In this document: positions 35,190-45,699 of the stretch, piece after piece
Layout: each line of letters opens with the position of its first letter
How positions within the stretch are numbered: position 1 is the stretch's first letter
Source of the DNA: Rhytidiadelphus loreus
Taxonomy: Eukaryota; Streptophyta; Bryopsida; Hypnales; Hylocomiaceae
Direction of reading: 5' to 3'
Length of the DNA stretch: 64,000 bases
Assembly (NCBI GenBank): GCA_947034895.1
Contig: OX344765.1
Location: 2,237,001-2,301,000 of the forward strand
The notes under the pieces: generated by a model
Told to the model about the DNA's origin: nothing
Databases searched by the model: none
What the model saw: the letters and a program-made list of their open reading frames with translations, nothing else
Made by a program: the position numbers and the translations under genes

Positions 35190-35658
35190 TGCTTTTAATC
35201 TCATTAGAAGACCCTACATTGATTTCATGCATCCAATATCATCCATTATTTTCATCCACTTCCCCGAGTTACATCCATGTCTTCCATCCACTTTCATCAT
35301 CTACATTCATCCATTTTTTTCATCCATTTTTTTCATCCACTTTCATCATCTACATTCATTCATTTTTTTCATCCACTTTCATCCATTTTTTTAAACTTCG
35401 GGCACCCATTTTCTTAAGCACTTTCATTAGTTTACCGTCAATCCTAAATTCAAAACTTCGGCTGCAAAATCTCATCCATTTTACTAACCCTTCCATGTAT
35501 TCTTTTTTTAACTTTCATAGATATTTTCCTAAACTTTTGTTCCAATTATCGTCCATTTTTTCCAATCTATTTGATAAAAAATTTCAAAATTGTCTCTTCC
35601 CGCTCACCAATCCCCGCTCCCTGCTCGCCGCTCGCCGCTCCCCACTCACGTACCAGCA
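35190..35658. repeat. Right subterminal and terminal repeats of the large element
   Basis: TTTCATCC-rich sequence (dense at 35225-35395) is followed by the GC-rich end GCTCGCCGCTCGCCGCTCCC up to CACTCACG. Reverse-complemented, these match the character and order of the left end at 16451-17300. Confidence 0.65.
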
Positions 35659-35664
35659 TTCCCC

Positions 35665-36260
35665 CAATCCAACAAGATGCATACAAGATATTGGATCACA
35701 TGGATGATTCAGACACGTGGGCTTGCGTATGCAAACAACATGCGGAATTATACAAGAGAGTGATGCCAATGGCTTTGGAGAACCTTTCTATTGCGCAACA
35801 TAGAGACACTCTACGTTATGCCAAGATATGAGGAGGGGACTACATGCCTTAGGTGCGACGTTTTCTGCATGGTGATTATGTCTACTTGCAACAAACGGTG
35901 CCTACCACCCTCGACATGACAGCAGGGTGTATTATTCTACGAGTGCATAAGGTGCTTAAGTCGGGAGTGTTGCTCTTGGAGGGTCATAATGGCAAGATCT
36001 AGAAAGATCACATGCGCAATTGTGTGCTGTGTCATTTGCCACACATTGATGGACGTATTGATTCCAACAACTCACGAATTTCAGCTGGGCTGAAATGCGT
36101 GTTGTGTGAAAGCGCCAAGAGCACTGCTACTATGGTGTTGTGTGATGTTTGTTCCACAGGATGTCATATAGATTGTTTGAATCTTCCTTTGGAAGAAATC
36201 CCAATGGGCCGTTGGGTTTGTCCCAAATGTGTGTCTAAGCAAAATAAACCATCATCTTAG
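35665..36260 (+). pseudogene. C-terminal part of the retroelement polyprotein with a PHD finger
   Basis: One frame with stops at 35829 (TGA), 35850 (TAG) and 36000 (TAG) reads DDSDTWA, KRVMPMALENLSIAQHRDTL, FLHGDYVYLQQTVPTTLD, LKSGVLLLEGHNG, and then a complete C4HC3 PHD finger: CVLC, CDVC, H, C and CPKC (about 36096-36231). The frame ends at a TAG at 36258. HRDTLRYA..GDYVYL is the post-integrase segment of gypsy elements. A PHD finger would bind histone H3 tails and might guide integration to particular chromatin; that role is inferred. The fragment continues the protein broken off at 16450, on the other side of the large insertion. Confidence 0.8.
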
Positions 36261-36367
36261 TACAATTTTTTCACTAGGTTCTTGTTAGTACTTTGAATAA
36301 GAACACTGAGTTCGTCAGTGTAAAAGGGGCTTCAACACCGGCAAAGGGGGCGAGTAAAGGAGTAGTT

Positions 36368-36699
36368 GTGAAACCACTTTCTACACCTGTGTACTGAGTA
36401 TTATGGGGTTTTATTTCTTTACTATGCTATGGATGTCGCCAATGTTAGTGCTTATGGTGATAGGATGTTTTTTGCATTGCTATCATTGTTTGTAGGATTT
36501 TACCGTAGTTGTAACTCACATCACAAGTCACGAGGCATTTTTCCTATGACCACAGTGTCTACCGTTGGTTAGGAGCCTATTGGACCTTGGTATGGTTAGG
36601 TTGCTAGCCAATGACATGGTCCATTGTTAACTTATTGCATACTTTCTCTCATGTTGGCTCGATATGATCTTGGCACGATGTGTTTGTGCACGACAGCTG
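36368..36699. repeat. Duplicated retroelement-adjacent repeat, copy A
   Basis: From GTGAAACCACTTTCTACACC to TTGTGCACGACAG this segment is repeated at 37036-37659. It follows the polyprotein stop by about 110 bp, so it may be 3' untranslated or LTR sequence of the element. Confidence 0.7.
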
Positions 36700-37018
36700 T
36701 TATGAGAGGTGCGTGGACGTTGATTCCATATCATGGCAACATTTACAGAGTCAAGGAGGTATTCATGGAAGCTTGGAGCGCCCGAGACCAATGGGAACTT
36801 GGCATCTCGTTTGGGGACCTCAAACCTTTTGACCTCGACGTGGAGTTGTCGAAAATTCATCTTTTTCAAGTTGAGTCTCCCACATGATGGAATAAGAGGT
36901 TTTGCCTCGCGAGCTTCATCCAAATATGTGATCATTCTTCAAGAATGGCATTGGTTTGACTTTGTAATTCATTGTGAAGTTTTTTCAATTTCTTTAGAAG
37001 CTTTTCCTCACACTTATT
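36700..37018. repeat. Dispersed repeat, right copy
   Basis: Same-orientation match to 4020-4338 (GGCATCTCGTTTGGGGACCT and neighbouring blocks). A short open frame is shared by both copies, but with no recognised protein. Confidence 0.65.
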
Positions 37019-37035
37019 AATAAAGAAGCGATTGT

Positions 37036-37659
37036 AAAACCACTTTCTACACTTGTGTATTGAGTATTATGGGGTTTTATTTTTTTACTATGTTATGGAT
37101 GTCGCTAATGTTAGTGCTTATGGTGATAGGATGTCATTGCATGTTATTTCACACCTCCGAGAGACCGTTTGAGGGTTGTTCCCCTTCACTGTTCCCCCGT
37201 AGTGAAGGATGGCCAGCTATTCCAAAAAATAAATTTTAAAAAATAAAAATAAAAATAAAAATAAATTTAAATTCTTCAAATGTAAAAAGAAGTTGAAAAA
37301 AAATTCCAAAAATGTGTTGGCAACCTCTCGGCCACGTAGGACCACTGAGGTGTCAGGCTAGCACTCGCATTCCTTGTGTTCTCACAACAGTAGAACCTAT
37401 GGTCTCTTGAAGGCCCGAGAAACCATCTAATGTTTTCGCATTGCTATCATTGTTTGCAGGATTTTACCGTGGTTGTGACTAACATTACAAGTCACGAGGT
37501 GTTTTTACTATGACCGCGGTGTCCAACGTTGTTCAGGAGCTATTGGACCTTGATGTGGTTAGGTTGCTAGTCAATGACAGGGGTCCATTGTTAACTTTTT
37601 GCACACTTTCTCTCATGTTGACTTGATATGATCTTGGCACAATGTGTTTGTGCACAACA
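37036..37659. repeat. Duplicated repeat, copy A' with a 295-bp insertion
   Basis: Matches copy A on both sides of an insertion at about 37135-37428. The insertion is flanked by ATGT on both sides (37131-37134 and about 37429-37433), holds an AAAAATAAAAATAAA tract, and has no clear inverted ends. Confidence 0.65.
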
Positions 37660-38205
37660 TGTACTTACTTGCATACATTCTAAGGTACAATTCACTCTAA
37701 GGTAGTATGCTCTAAAAGCACCCATCTTCTTCAAACTGCCCCTATTTTTAGGTGGAGAATGGAAATGGGGTGATCCTTAAATGAATCACTTTAGCAATTG
37801 AATGCATTGAGGAGATATTATTTTTCTATTACAAGAGCCAATCATTGTCTTTGATTTCCGCACATCCCTTTGGAAGTTGCAAGTAGACGACTTTTGGGAG
37901 ACCTATGGTCACAAATAGGAGTGCCTATACCCCAAATCTTTGAAAATTTATAAGTAATTCAAAAATGCTTAGGAAAATACAAAACCACTTGTCTTAGGTT
38001 TGACATCTATTTTTCTTTCTCTAAAAAATGATCTAAAAATATTTCTATCCATAGAAGCCTATGAAAAAAACAGACCAGCCTTTAATCCATTAAGGACCAG
38101 GTCAATGACTGCCAATGAATATCTGCTTGAAAATGACAGGTTTTCATCAGCTGTCAAAGTAACTACTAATGAAACGTGTCATTTTTGGCCAGAATCATCA
38201 ACCAA
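37660..38205. other. No supported gene
   Basis: AT-rich, no recognisable coding or repeat boundary. Confidence 0.4.
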
Positions 38206-38399
38206 TCATCGACCTAGTCGTTAATGGATTAAATGGTTGCTTTTAAAGCATACTACCTTACCACCAAAAATAAAATAAAAATAAAAATTCTTTTATCTAC
38301 CAGTCATCGACCCAGTCGTTAATGGGTTAAATGGTCGCTTTTAGAGCATACTACCTTACCTCCAAAAATAAAATAAAAATAAAAATTCTTTTTTCTACA
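38206..38399. repeat. Tandem duplication, 2 x 98 bp
   Basis: TCATCGACCTAGTCGTTAAT begins the first unit and the near-identical TCATCGACCCAGTCGTTAAT starts 98 bp later at 38304. Both units end in an AAAATAAAAATAAAAATTC tract. Confidence 0.8.
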
Positions 38400-38667
38400 A
38401 GGTTGGCATGTCGCACCCCTGCCTCCATTGATTCCTAAGAATTTCACTAAGTGTGACAAGAAAAAGTCTCTTTTATACAGTTGATGAAGCATTCCTTCCA
38501 AGGTTATTGCTTGACTTACGAACCCGCTCGCAGTTCGCGGCAGCAAGAAATTCACTGCGCGATGTCGCAGCAAGCGCGTAAATTATAACTGAACATCGAC
38601 AGCAATTGCAATTCTCACGTGGTGTGCTCAGCCTGTCAATATAAACTTAGTTCATTCTGGTGATCGA

Positions 38668-39300
38668 GAGCGAAGTATTTTGTCTTCAATTCAAGGAAGA
38701 AATCAGTGTCTGGAAAACCTCCTTCACTTGAGCATCTTCTGCCTCTTTCATAGTCGGCTTGAATGCAGAGTTATCTTAGGGTTCCGACAATTGTGCCAAA
38801 CTTGTATGCCTGTTGTTCTAGCTAGTAGTATCTTCGCTGTAATGATTTTCAACACAATCTTGCAAGAGGCATTTCTATTTCTGCACCGAATCGTGCGTCA
38901 CTGAGCCTGAAGTATTCAGTTTGGAAGGAAAAAGGTGTCTGGAAAGCAGTCCAGCAGCAGCAGAGCATCTCCTGCCTCGTTGATGACCGGCTTGAATATA
39001 GAGCGTTCCTTCAGTTGTTCCAATCTTGTCTATAACCCTAATAGGTTCGTCGAAGTATTGCTTTTCAACTCAAACTTGCAAAATTCATTTCTATTTCTGT
39101 ACCGACTCTTGTCTCACTGAGGCTGAAGTATTTCGTCTTGAAGAAAGAAAGGAGTCTGGACAGCATCCGCCAGCAGAACATCGTCTGACTCTTTGATGAC
39201 CGACTTGAATGCAGAGTTTACTTACTCTAGAGTTCCGACAATTGCTCCAACCCTGTCTACTATCCTACTAGTTTCGTTGAAGCTTCCTGGTTTAGGTTTG
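38668..39300 (+). repeat. Triplicated 215-240-bp segment upstream of the TIR gene
   Basis: Three diverged copies start at about 38671, 38912 and 39126. Each holds GAAGTATT, a GTCTGGA..AGCA block, a TGACCGGCTTGAAT-type block, and TTCATTTCTATTTCTG-type sequence near the end of the first two. The last copy ends about 40-90 bp before the start codon at 39341, so the array spans the promoter and 5' leader. Confidence 0.75.
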
Positions 39301-39340
39301 ATCCAGAATTTCAGAGCTTGTGATCCCTCCTTCCTCTGCC

Positions 39341-40944
39341 ATGTCCACCACAGTAGACATTGAGCTGGTGCCGTCCGAGGAGGATCGTCTCCTCGAACCC
39401 GTCCAGGAGGCCACCACAGTAGACATCGAGCTGGTGCCGTCCGAAGAGGGTCGTCTCCTCGAAACCATCCTGGAGCTTCCCCTTCAATCCAGGCATCCGA
39501 TCTTCCTAAACCACAGTGGAGCCCAAAAGAACTTCGTGGAGCAACTGTGCTTGGACTTGGAGCAGCAACTCCACCAAACGCCCTTCTTTGACAAGCGTCC
39601 CGACAGTCTTCCCAAGGGCGAAGCTTTCGCGCAGTACATCTTCCAAGCTGCGCAGCAGTGTGAGCTCGCGATCGTGGTGGTGTCGGAGGAGTATTTCAGT
39701 CGGAGCAAGTGGCCTATGCTGGAGCTTTCGGTGCTTGTGCAGTCGAGTAACCGCAAGATTTTACCCTTGTTTTTTGGCTTGTCGTGCAAGGAGTTCGGGG
39801 ATGCGGAACGAAGAGAGAGATGGTTTCAGAAGTGGGACGCCTGGGCGCAAATTGATCCTCGCGTGAGTGTGGAGGATTGGAAGCTTGCGTTGCGGGAGCT
39901 GGATCGAAGAAATGGTCTGGAGTTTGTGGCGGCAGTCGGGGAGGTGGGGTTCCGGAAGGAGGTTTTGGCGACTGTTTCTGCCATCATGCCGCTCGACTGG
40001 GAGAAGGTGGAGAATGAGGAGGTGAGGAGCTAACCCTAAATAAATATTTTGGTCAAAATTGGAGGAAACAACTCTATTACTCAAAATTTGATAGAATTGA
40101 TAGCCTCAAGCTAATGTTTGGAGCCACCCTAGTGAGAAATGAAAAATGAAATGGGAAGTTAAGGTTGTGGCAAAATCAAGCGAAAGAATCTAGTAGCCAT
40201 TGTTGTATATTAATGGTGTCAAAAGATTTCATCACATATAGATAAATTGATGCTAAATTTAGGTGAAATCTAATAATGATATTTGAATATTGTTTTTAAA
40301 AGTTGTAAGAGTTTAAGAAAGGCATGTTATTTTCTTTAATATGCGGTTACATTAGTGTTATGGTGTCCTTTCCTTAATCCCTTGATTAAGCATGATTGAA
40401 CAAGATTCAACCATTGAGGTTATTGCATGAAAGTACAATCTTTCTATAGAAGTAACATTCCTAGCTTTGCTACTTTTGTGGTTTGATATATTATGTATTA
40501 TAACAAGGTTCTACTTTTTTAATTACCCAATCCTTCATTTGATTGATTGGATTGGCAACGAAGTAACATTGTCTTTTTGTTGTCTTTTCATCATATAAGA
40601 ATCTCAACATAATTAATATTGTTGTAAAGGTGGACAAGACCTAATTTTTATCAATTATTTATTATAAGTAGGCTTTAGTATATTTTATAAAGTAGATTAT
40701 TAACAAGGTGTTTGTTTGTGTTTTGAATCATGAATAGGTTCCTCTCCACGTGCCTATTTTCAACCAAAGAAGAATGAGTAGACTATTGTTCACTATTCTC
40801 AAAGTTATTGGTGCAATAATTGGTTATGTAGTTTTGTCTATTTCATTTTTTCTCTTGGCCTTTAAAGTCATTTTTCCTATCATTACTTATTTGATAGTAC
40901 CCAAAGCCTTTCGAGAGTCTATGCTCGAGACTATGGGATGGTAG
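39341..40944 (+). CDS. TIR-domain protein with C-terminal hydrophobic anchor, two exons
   Basis: Exon 1 is 39341-40021 and exon 2 is 40738-40944, joined by GAG|GTGAGG and AATAG|GTT in phase 0, giving 295 aa. Without splicing, exon 1 would end three codons later (VRS, stop at 40031-40033). Residues 5-42 hold a 22-residue duplication (TTVDIELVPSEE.RLLE). A TIR domain spans about 52-200: HPIFLNHSG, LPKGEAFAQYIFQAAQQCELAIVV, and SKWPMLELS. E128 sits where TIR NADases have their catalytic Glu. Residues about 243-281 are strongly hydrophobic (LLFTILKVIGAIIGYVVLSI and on), likely one or two membrane segments. There is no NB-ARC or LRR. TIR proteins act in immune signalling and cell death through NAD-derived signals; for this copy that is inference. 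The start was chosen at the first ATG before the duplicated peptide. Confidence 0.75.
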
Positions 40945-41975
40945 TTTTTGATTTATTTTAATATATTAATGATGGGATTTCAAATAATCAATGTACCTTT
41001 CTTGTTGAAAATTTGAAAGCTTCAAAATTGAAGCCATTCCAAGGTTGCTCTATTTTCTACCTTTAATACCAAGCTATATTTTGTTTAGCATAATTTCAAG
41101 GTTTTCATATGCATGATTCTTCAAATTTCCAAAAAACAATTACAACATTCTAAATCATTTGATTAGAGATGATCAATTATTTCAATAAATAAGTACTAGA
41201 ATTTACAAGCCTCTACAACATTACATATTCAAGATTAAACAAAGTTTTAGTTATTTCTTTGTGTGTTATTTCTAAATTGAAATGTTACATATATGTACAC
41301 AAGTCAATTGATTACTATGTGATATTTTACCAACCAAGTATTCTACACCTTCTAGTATCCAACACACTGCATAGTCACCATCCTATTATCTGCTTTTATT
41401 TTGCCTTAGCTAAACATTATCACAATAGTTGTTGTCAAAGATGCAAGCCAATGCCCCAAAGGTGGTAAGCAAAAGCTTGAATGTCTCTCCTATAAGATAA
41501 ATCTGCCTATGACAAGCAGAATGAGTGTTTTTCCTTGTTACAATTGGAAAAAAAATTCAGATTTTTTTCCATACAAAGACAAATGTGAGAAATAAAGAGA
41601 GCAATTGAATTATTATTTTTTTGACGAAGTATGAATTTTGGAAGCGTGCTATTTGATTGGCCCAAAAGAGACTCTAGATTACTCCAAAACTAGCAAAAAG
41701 TGTATGCATAATGGCCATCCTACCACCTAAAATAATCACAATATTTCCTAGCATGGCCACAACATGAAGGAATAAAAAAATCACTTGCTTTGATGAATTT
41801 GCACTAATAAGGTAGAAGTTTCTAAAGCAGTCACTAATAACTCCACCACCATCACTTAAAGCATTGATATTGGCCACTAACCAATCTAATGTAGTCCTAA
41901 TCTCATTTATTAAGAAAAGTTTGTCATGGGTTGATGTAAGACTCTAATAGGTCATTTCCTAGATGCTTGTCATGG
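40945..41975. other. No supported gene
   Basis: AT-rich sequence after the TIR gene, likely including its 3' untranslated region. No features recognised. Confidence 0.45.
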
Positions 41976-42209
41976 GCTAGGGTGAACTGACCCCCTCACT
42001 CGTCCCCGAAGGAAACCCCTGAAATTTTTTATTTGCCACGCATGATAAAATTTGCAATTTCTGAATTCATGTTTGCAATCAGAGGCCCCAAATTAGCTGG
42101 AAGAGATGTAGAGCATACATTTTCTGGGCACAAAATAGGGGGTCTTATTTTTACTTGCACCCCTTGGACTGACTTGGGGGGACGAGCAAAGGGGTCAGTT
42201 CACCCCTAC
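41976..42209. mobile_element. 234-bp MITE with a 10-bp target duplication
   Basis: The left end reads GCTAGGGTGAACTGACCCCC and the right end reverse-complements to GTAGGGGTGAACTGACCCC. Both flanks carry CTTGTCATGG (41966-41975 and 42210-42219). A 9-10-bp target duplication points to a Mutator-like non-autonomous element. Confidence 0.88.
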
Positions 42210-43095
42210 CTTGTCATGGATGGTTTGCCTATCATAGATATGATAGGTTTACCTTAACCTAACTTTTGAAATCTTCTTTTCATGAGCTCTAAAATAAATA
42301 ATAATAATAAGATCAATTTAAAAAATCAATAGCAAGATCAATCATTTCAAGTCAGTAAGTTGCGCCAAATTCAAAAGGCTTGACTGTAATTCAGAGAGCT
42401 TACCTACCGACTACAGAGTCTGCAGTGAATCAAATTGCCGCGAAGGGACACGGATGTTTCAGGATGCGAACGAAAAATACAGGTTATGGAAAGATCGAAA
42501 ATACGATATCGTGCACGTGGAAAGGCGTGCACTCCCTTTCCATAGGCTTACAATCTTGCTACAGATGCTTGCAAGACCTCCTGCCGACCGTGTTACCTTC
42601 GTGTTTTGGTTTCGCCAAGCGTAGCTCTCCAATGTCCGCAAGCCTTGCTTGCCAGCTTAAGTAGCTGAGATGGCTGTTGACTATGAGCTCTCCCAAACGA
42701 CAGCCTCGATCTTCAAACTCTTCGGATCAGCTCTAGCATCTCCGCCGCACGACTTTCACAGGTTTAATTAACACTTCTGCGATCTGCACTTTCTTTCTGT
42801 TTCCAAGCACTCCAATGGATCATTCATTCTTCTCTTTTTGTACGTTCTTTCCTGTTGTGAGATCGATCATCTACATATATGTGGATGAGCATGGAGGATT
42901 ATTTTATTTCATAACTTGATTTGCTCGTTGTAGCTGATGCAATCTAGAATTTCTTTTCACAGGGGTTTGCTCCCTCAAATTCTAGATTGAATCAAAGTCC
43001 CCTTTCATAAGGGTCTACCTCAAATTCTTGTTCTTGAAGTTGCTTCCACCGATTGAAGGGCGGGTTCATAGCCAGCACGTTTTATATTCTCTCTC
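42210..43095. other. Upstream region of the 561-aa membrane protein gene
   Basis: No gene recognised; it becomes less AT-rich from about 42350. A frame at 42380-42664 has no recognisable domain. A TTTATATT string at 43080-43087 lies just before the start codon. Confidence 0.4.
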
Positions 43096-44781
43096 ATGAT
43101 AATACGTACTCCTATCCGTCGATGCTGCAGGGTACTTGGAGTGCGAGGATGGTTGGTGAGCGTGATAGCATTAGGGTGTAGGGTGCCGCTAGTCCGAGCG
43201 CAGGAATCCAATCTTCTTCTCGCGGACACGGCGAATTTCTTGGACGCTGGTCTCACGGCTTTGGGCCTCGTCACGGCGCTCGTGACGACAATAATGCGGC
43301 GGAGGTTGGACGCAGAGACGAACACACGAGACTTATTGACGTTAATGGGAGGAGAATCGCAGGGGAGCGTGAAGACTCTAGCCGTCGGCGATGAACACTC
43401 GCTCAGTCAAGTGCTCATGCTGGTGGAAGAGAATTCGAAAGCCTGGGCACGTCAGATGTTTTCTTACTATGGAGCAACGACGGCCAAGAATGCGGAATTG
43501 CTACCCGTGGCGTGGTTATGCCCTCCCCCACGTGATCCCAACGCCGTGATCCCAAAATGTTCATGCTTTGTGGCGTGCAAATGCCTAAAATTTGAACGCA
43601 TCGACGGTGTGAGCAAGCACTTGACCACCGTGGCTCCTGGAACAGTCTTCCGCGTCGACGACACATACGATGCCCTCATCTGTAGCTCCTGTTTCGCCCG
43701 CAATTGCCATAACGCCAACGGTACATACTACCAGGACGCAGGCGCAAGCATTCAAGGCGCTCTGGGTTCCCACGATCACCGCCGACCCGGTTGCAAGAGA
43801 GCGCTCTTCCAGAGCGCGTCCACCCTTTTCGCTGCCAAAGGGCACACTGGGGTAATGCTCGTGGAGCCAGCAAACGAAGAGAGCGTGACATGGGCACCCA
43901 CGATCTCCGAGGTCAGCACTATCAAGGATGCCGAAGAGCGTGGAAACGAGAATCCCTTCACCGTCTTCTACCGCAAAGGCCTAGCCGGTGAGGCCAACTC
44001 AGCCGACGCGCACAGCGAAACCGAGTACGATCCAGCACTATGGTGGCTATCGCGCCTCTGCGCGTTTCTCTTGTCGAGCGCGCTTGTCATTTTATTCCGA
44101 ACGGATGCATTCTCCGGCGCTCTTCTCACAAGGCGAGCCATGCGTGGGTACATGGTCGATTCCACACAAACCAAGCTCCCGTTGTCGTCGTTCTGCAGCA
44201 AAGCCAGTTGTTCGATGTCGCTAGAAGATCGCTTCATCGTCGTGACCCTGGAGCCGATCCACGGTCGCCTGTCGCTACCAAAGCACAGGCTGATGATAGC
44301 CAGCGCATTGGAAGCGCTGCTCGTGTTGGTTTGGATCGTGATCATCGCCGTCACGCCGCGTTTCCACTTGATAGGAAGCAGCTACTTAAAGGGCGTGCCC
44401 ATCTGGGCCGCGGCAGTCTCGTGTCTGGTGGCGATCGTGGCGAGCTCTGTCAACGTTCACTACTGGCGAGTGGATAGTTCCATCTGGAGATTCCGATATG
44501 GAGTGTTCACTGCTCTGTGTGGCTTCGTCGACTTGTCGTTGCTGGTGTTGTCCGCTCTCTCGTGGGCCAAGGTTGTGGCGGCAGCAGCACATTGGGTTGC
44601 CACTCTGATGCGAGCTCTCGTTATGGTGGCTGCCATCCTGCAATGGGTTCTGGGCGTCACGCACTTGCCTCTTACCACAAACTCCTCTAGGAATCAGAAG
44701 GGCTGGTCTCCCGTTGTCCCGTACGCCCTCACCTTTTTGCGACTGTTGACGTTAGTTGCTGGCGGAGGGCGATGGGCGTAG
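43096..44781 (+). CDS. Intronless 561-aa multi-pass membrane protein, function unknown
   Basis: A single open frame with GC-rich codons, unlike the AT-rich surroundings. Residues about 15-35 look like a signal peptide or signal anchor (WLVSVIALGCRVPLVRAQ). A hydrophobic segment follows at about 47-66, then a roughly 250-residue hydrophilic region rich in Cys (CSCFVACKCLKF, CSSCFARNC) with one NGT N-glycosylation sequon. Five more hydrophobic segments occupy the C-terminal 240 residues (LCAFLLSSALVILF, ALEALLVLVWIVIIAV, AAAVSCLVAIVASS, CGFVDLSLLVLSAL, ALVMVAAILQWVLG). No known domain was recognised. The conserved-looking composition, length and lack of stops argue for a real gene. It could be a plant-specific family found in non-flowering lineages. 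Confidence 0.7.
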   Translation: MIIRTPIRRCCRVLGVRGWLVSVIALGCRVPLVRAQESNLLLADTANFLDAGLTALGLVTALVTTIMRRRLDAETNTRDLLTLMGGESQGSVKTLAVGDEHSLSQVLMLVEENSKAWARQMFSYYGATTAKNAELLPVAWLCPPPRDPNAVIPKCSCFVACKCLKFERIDGVSKHLTTVAPGTVFRVDDTYDALICSSCFARNCHNANGTYYQDAGASIQGALGSHDHRRPGCKRALFQSASTLFAAKGHTGVMLVEPANEESVTWAPTISEVSTIKDAEERGNENPFTVFYRKGLAGEANSADAHSETEYDPALWWLSRLCAFLLSSALVILFRTDAFSGALLTRRAMRGYMVDSTQTKLPLSSFCSKASCSMSLEDRFIVVTLEPIHGRLSLPKHRLMIASALEALLVLVWIVIIAVTPRFHLIGSSYLKGVPIWAAAVSCLVAIVASSVNVHYWRVDSSIWRFRYGVFTALCGFVDLSLLVLSALSWAKVVAAAAHWVATLMRALVMVAAILQWVLGVTHLPLTTNSSRNQKGWSPVVPYALTFLRLLTLVAGGGRWA

Positions 44782-45699
44782 CACTGGGAGCATGCACTGG
44801 GAGCTAAATTAGATTTTGAAGTGATTTTCCCCTCGTTCTCTTCGCCGAGAACTCGACAGCATGTTGCGGAGGAAATCTACGGCTTCAAGTGGCTCAAACA
44901 TCGTTTCCTTCGAATTTTTTCATTGCAGTTGGTATGATCTCGTTTCGCCTCCTTTCCTGGTCCAGATCATGCCGGGGATGTTGTCTAATAGCACTGTATT
45001 TGGATTATGAACTCCTGAGGGTTTAGGGTTTATAGAATTGTCAATTTTAAATATGGTGGTGGTTGCAGATTACCACTTGCTATCTTTCTTTGAAACTAAA
45101 TTTAGAAGTGATTTTCCCCTTTGGATTTTCGTCTAGGTTTTTAGGGTTTAGGATTTGAGGATGAGAGCTAATGAAATGTTGCAAGAGAATTCTTGATTTT
45201 AGAGATGGTGATGATTACATTATGGCTGCTTGTTATCTTTGTTTGAAACTAGCCAGATTCAAGAGAATTTTATCCTATTTCAACAGTGGATGGATCTGAC
45301 AATTTAGATGCATGTCCTGTTGTTGAAGATGACTGCATTCATGGTTTCTCTACTTTGTAATTGCAACTGCACTGAGTCCTGCATCATCATTCTGTAGAGC
45401 AGCTTATTAGGTTGTTGCCAAAATGTTTCATTTCCCCCGTGAATGAAGGAAAAGATCCCCGTTTTTATGAACATGGGTCCGAACTTGAATCCAAGGTCGT
45501 CAGTATTGGAATGTTTAGGGTTTAGGGTTTAGTGTACGCTTCTTGTTTATCTTTAATGCGCTTTTTTACTTCACTGTGCACGCAAGTTCACATTTCTTGA
45601 AGGATAATTCAATGTATGGTAAAGTGTAGGGGGGTAGGTAAAGCTTATGGTAAAGTTTAGTGCATATGACAGCACTTCCTGAAATTTCGTTGTTGGCAG
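44782..45699. other. No confident gene; possible first exon of the next gene
   Basis: An ATG at 44861 opens a short frame (MLRRKSTASSGSN) to a GTATGA donor-like site at 44932, but its phase does not match the exon at 45700. Telomere-like GTTTAGGGTTTAGGGTTTAG is at about 45511-45531. Confidence 0.3.

Larger units (their letters stand above)
16451..35658. mobile_element. About 19.2-kb putative DNA transposon carrying a transposase and a ParB-methyltransferase gene
   Basis: The left end reads TGCTAGCGCGTGAGCG followed by GAGCGGG-type repeats. The right end, reverse-complemented, reads TGCTGGTACGTGAGTGGGG followed by the same kind of repeats. Subterminal blocks rich in GGATGAAA (left) and TTTCATCC (right) lie in inverted orientation. 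Outside, the retroelement polyprotein breaks off near its integrase end (..AIKHNV) and resumes on the right (IQQDAYKILDHMDD..), overlapping by a few codons. The flanks ATCAAACACAATG and ATCCAACAAGATG match at 10 of 13 positions, suggestive of an old target duplication. Inside are two divergent intact genes. I infer one mobile unit; the exact ends are uncertain by about 10 bp and the TIRs are diverged. Confidence 0.65.

Noticed and set aside
37135..37428. tRNA-derived SINE
   Set aside because: Weak A- and B-box-like strings are present but not in the right order and spacing on one strand.
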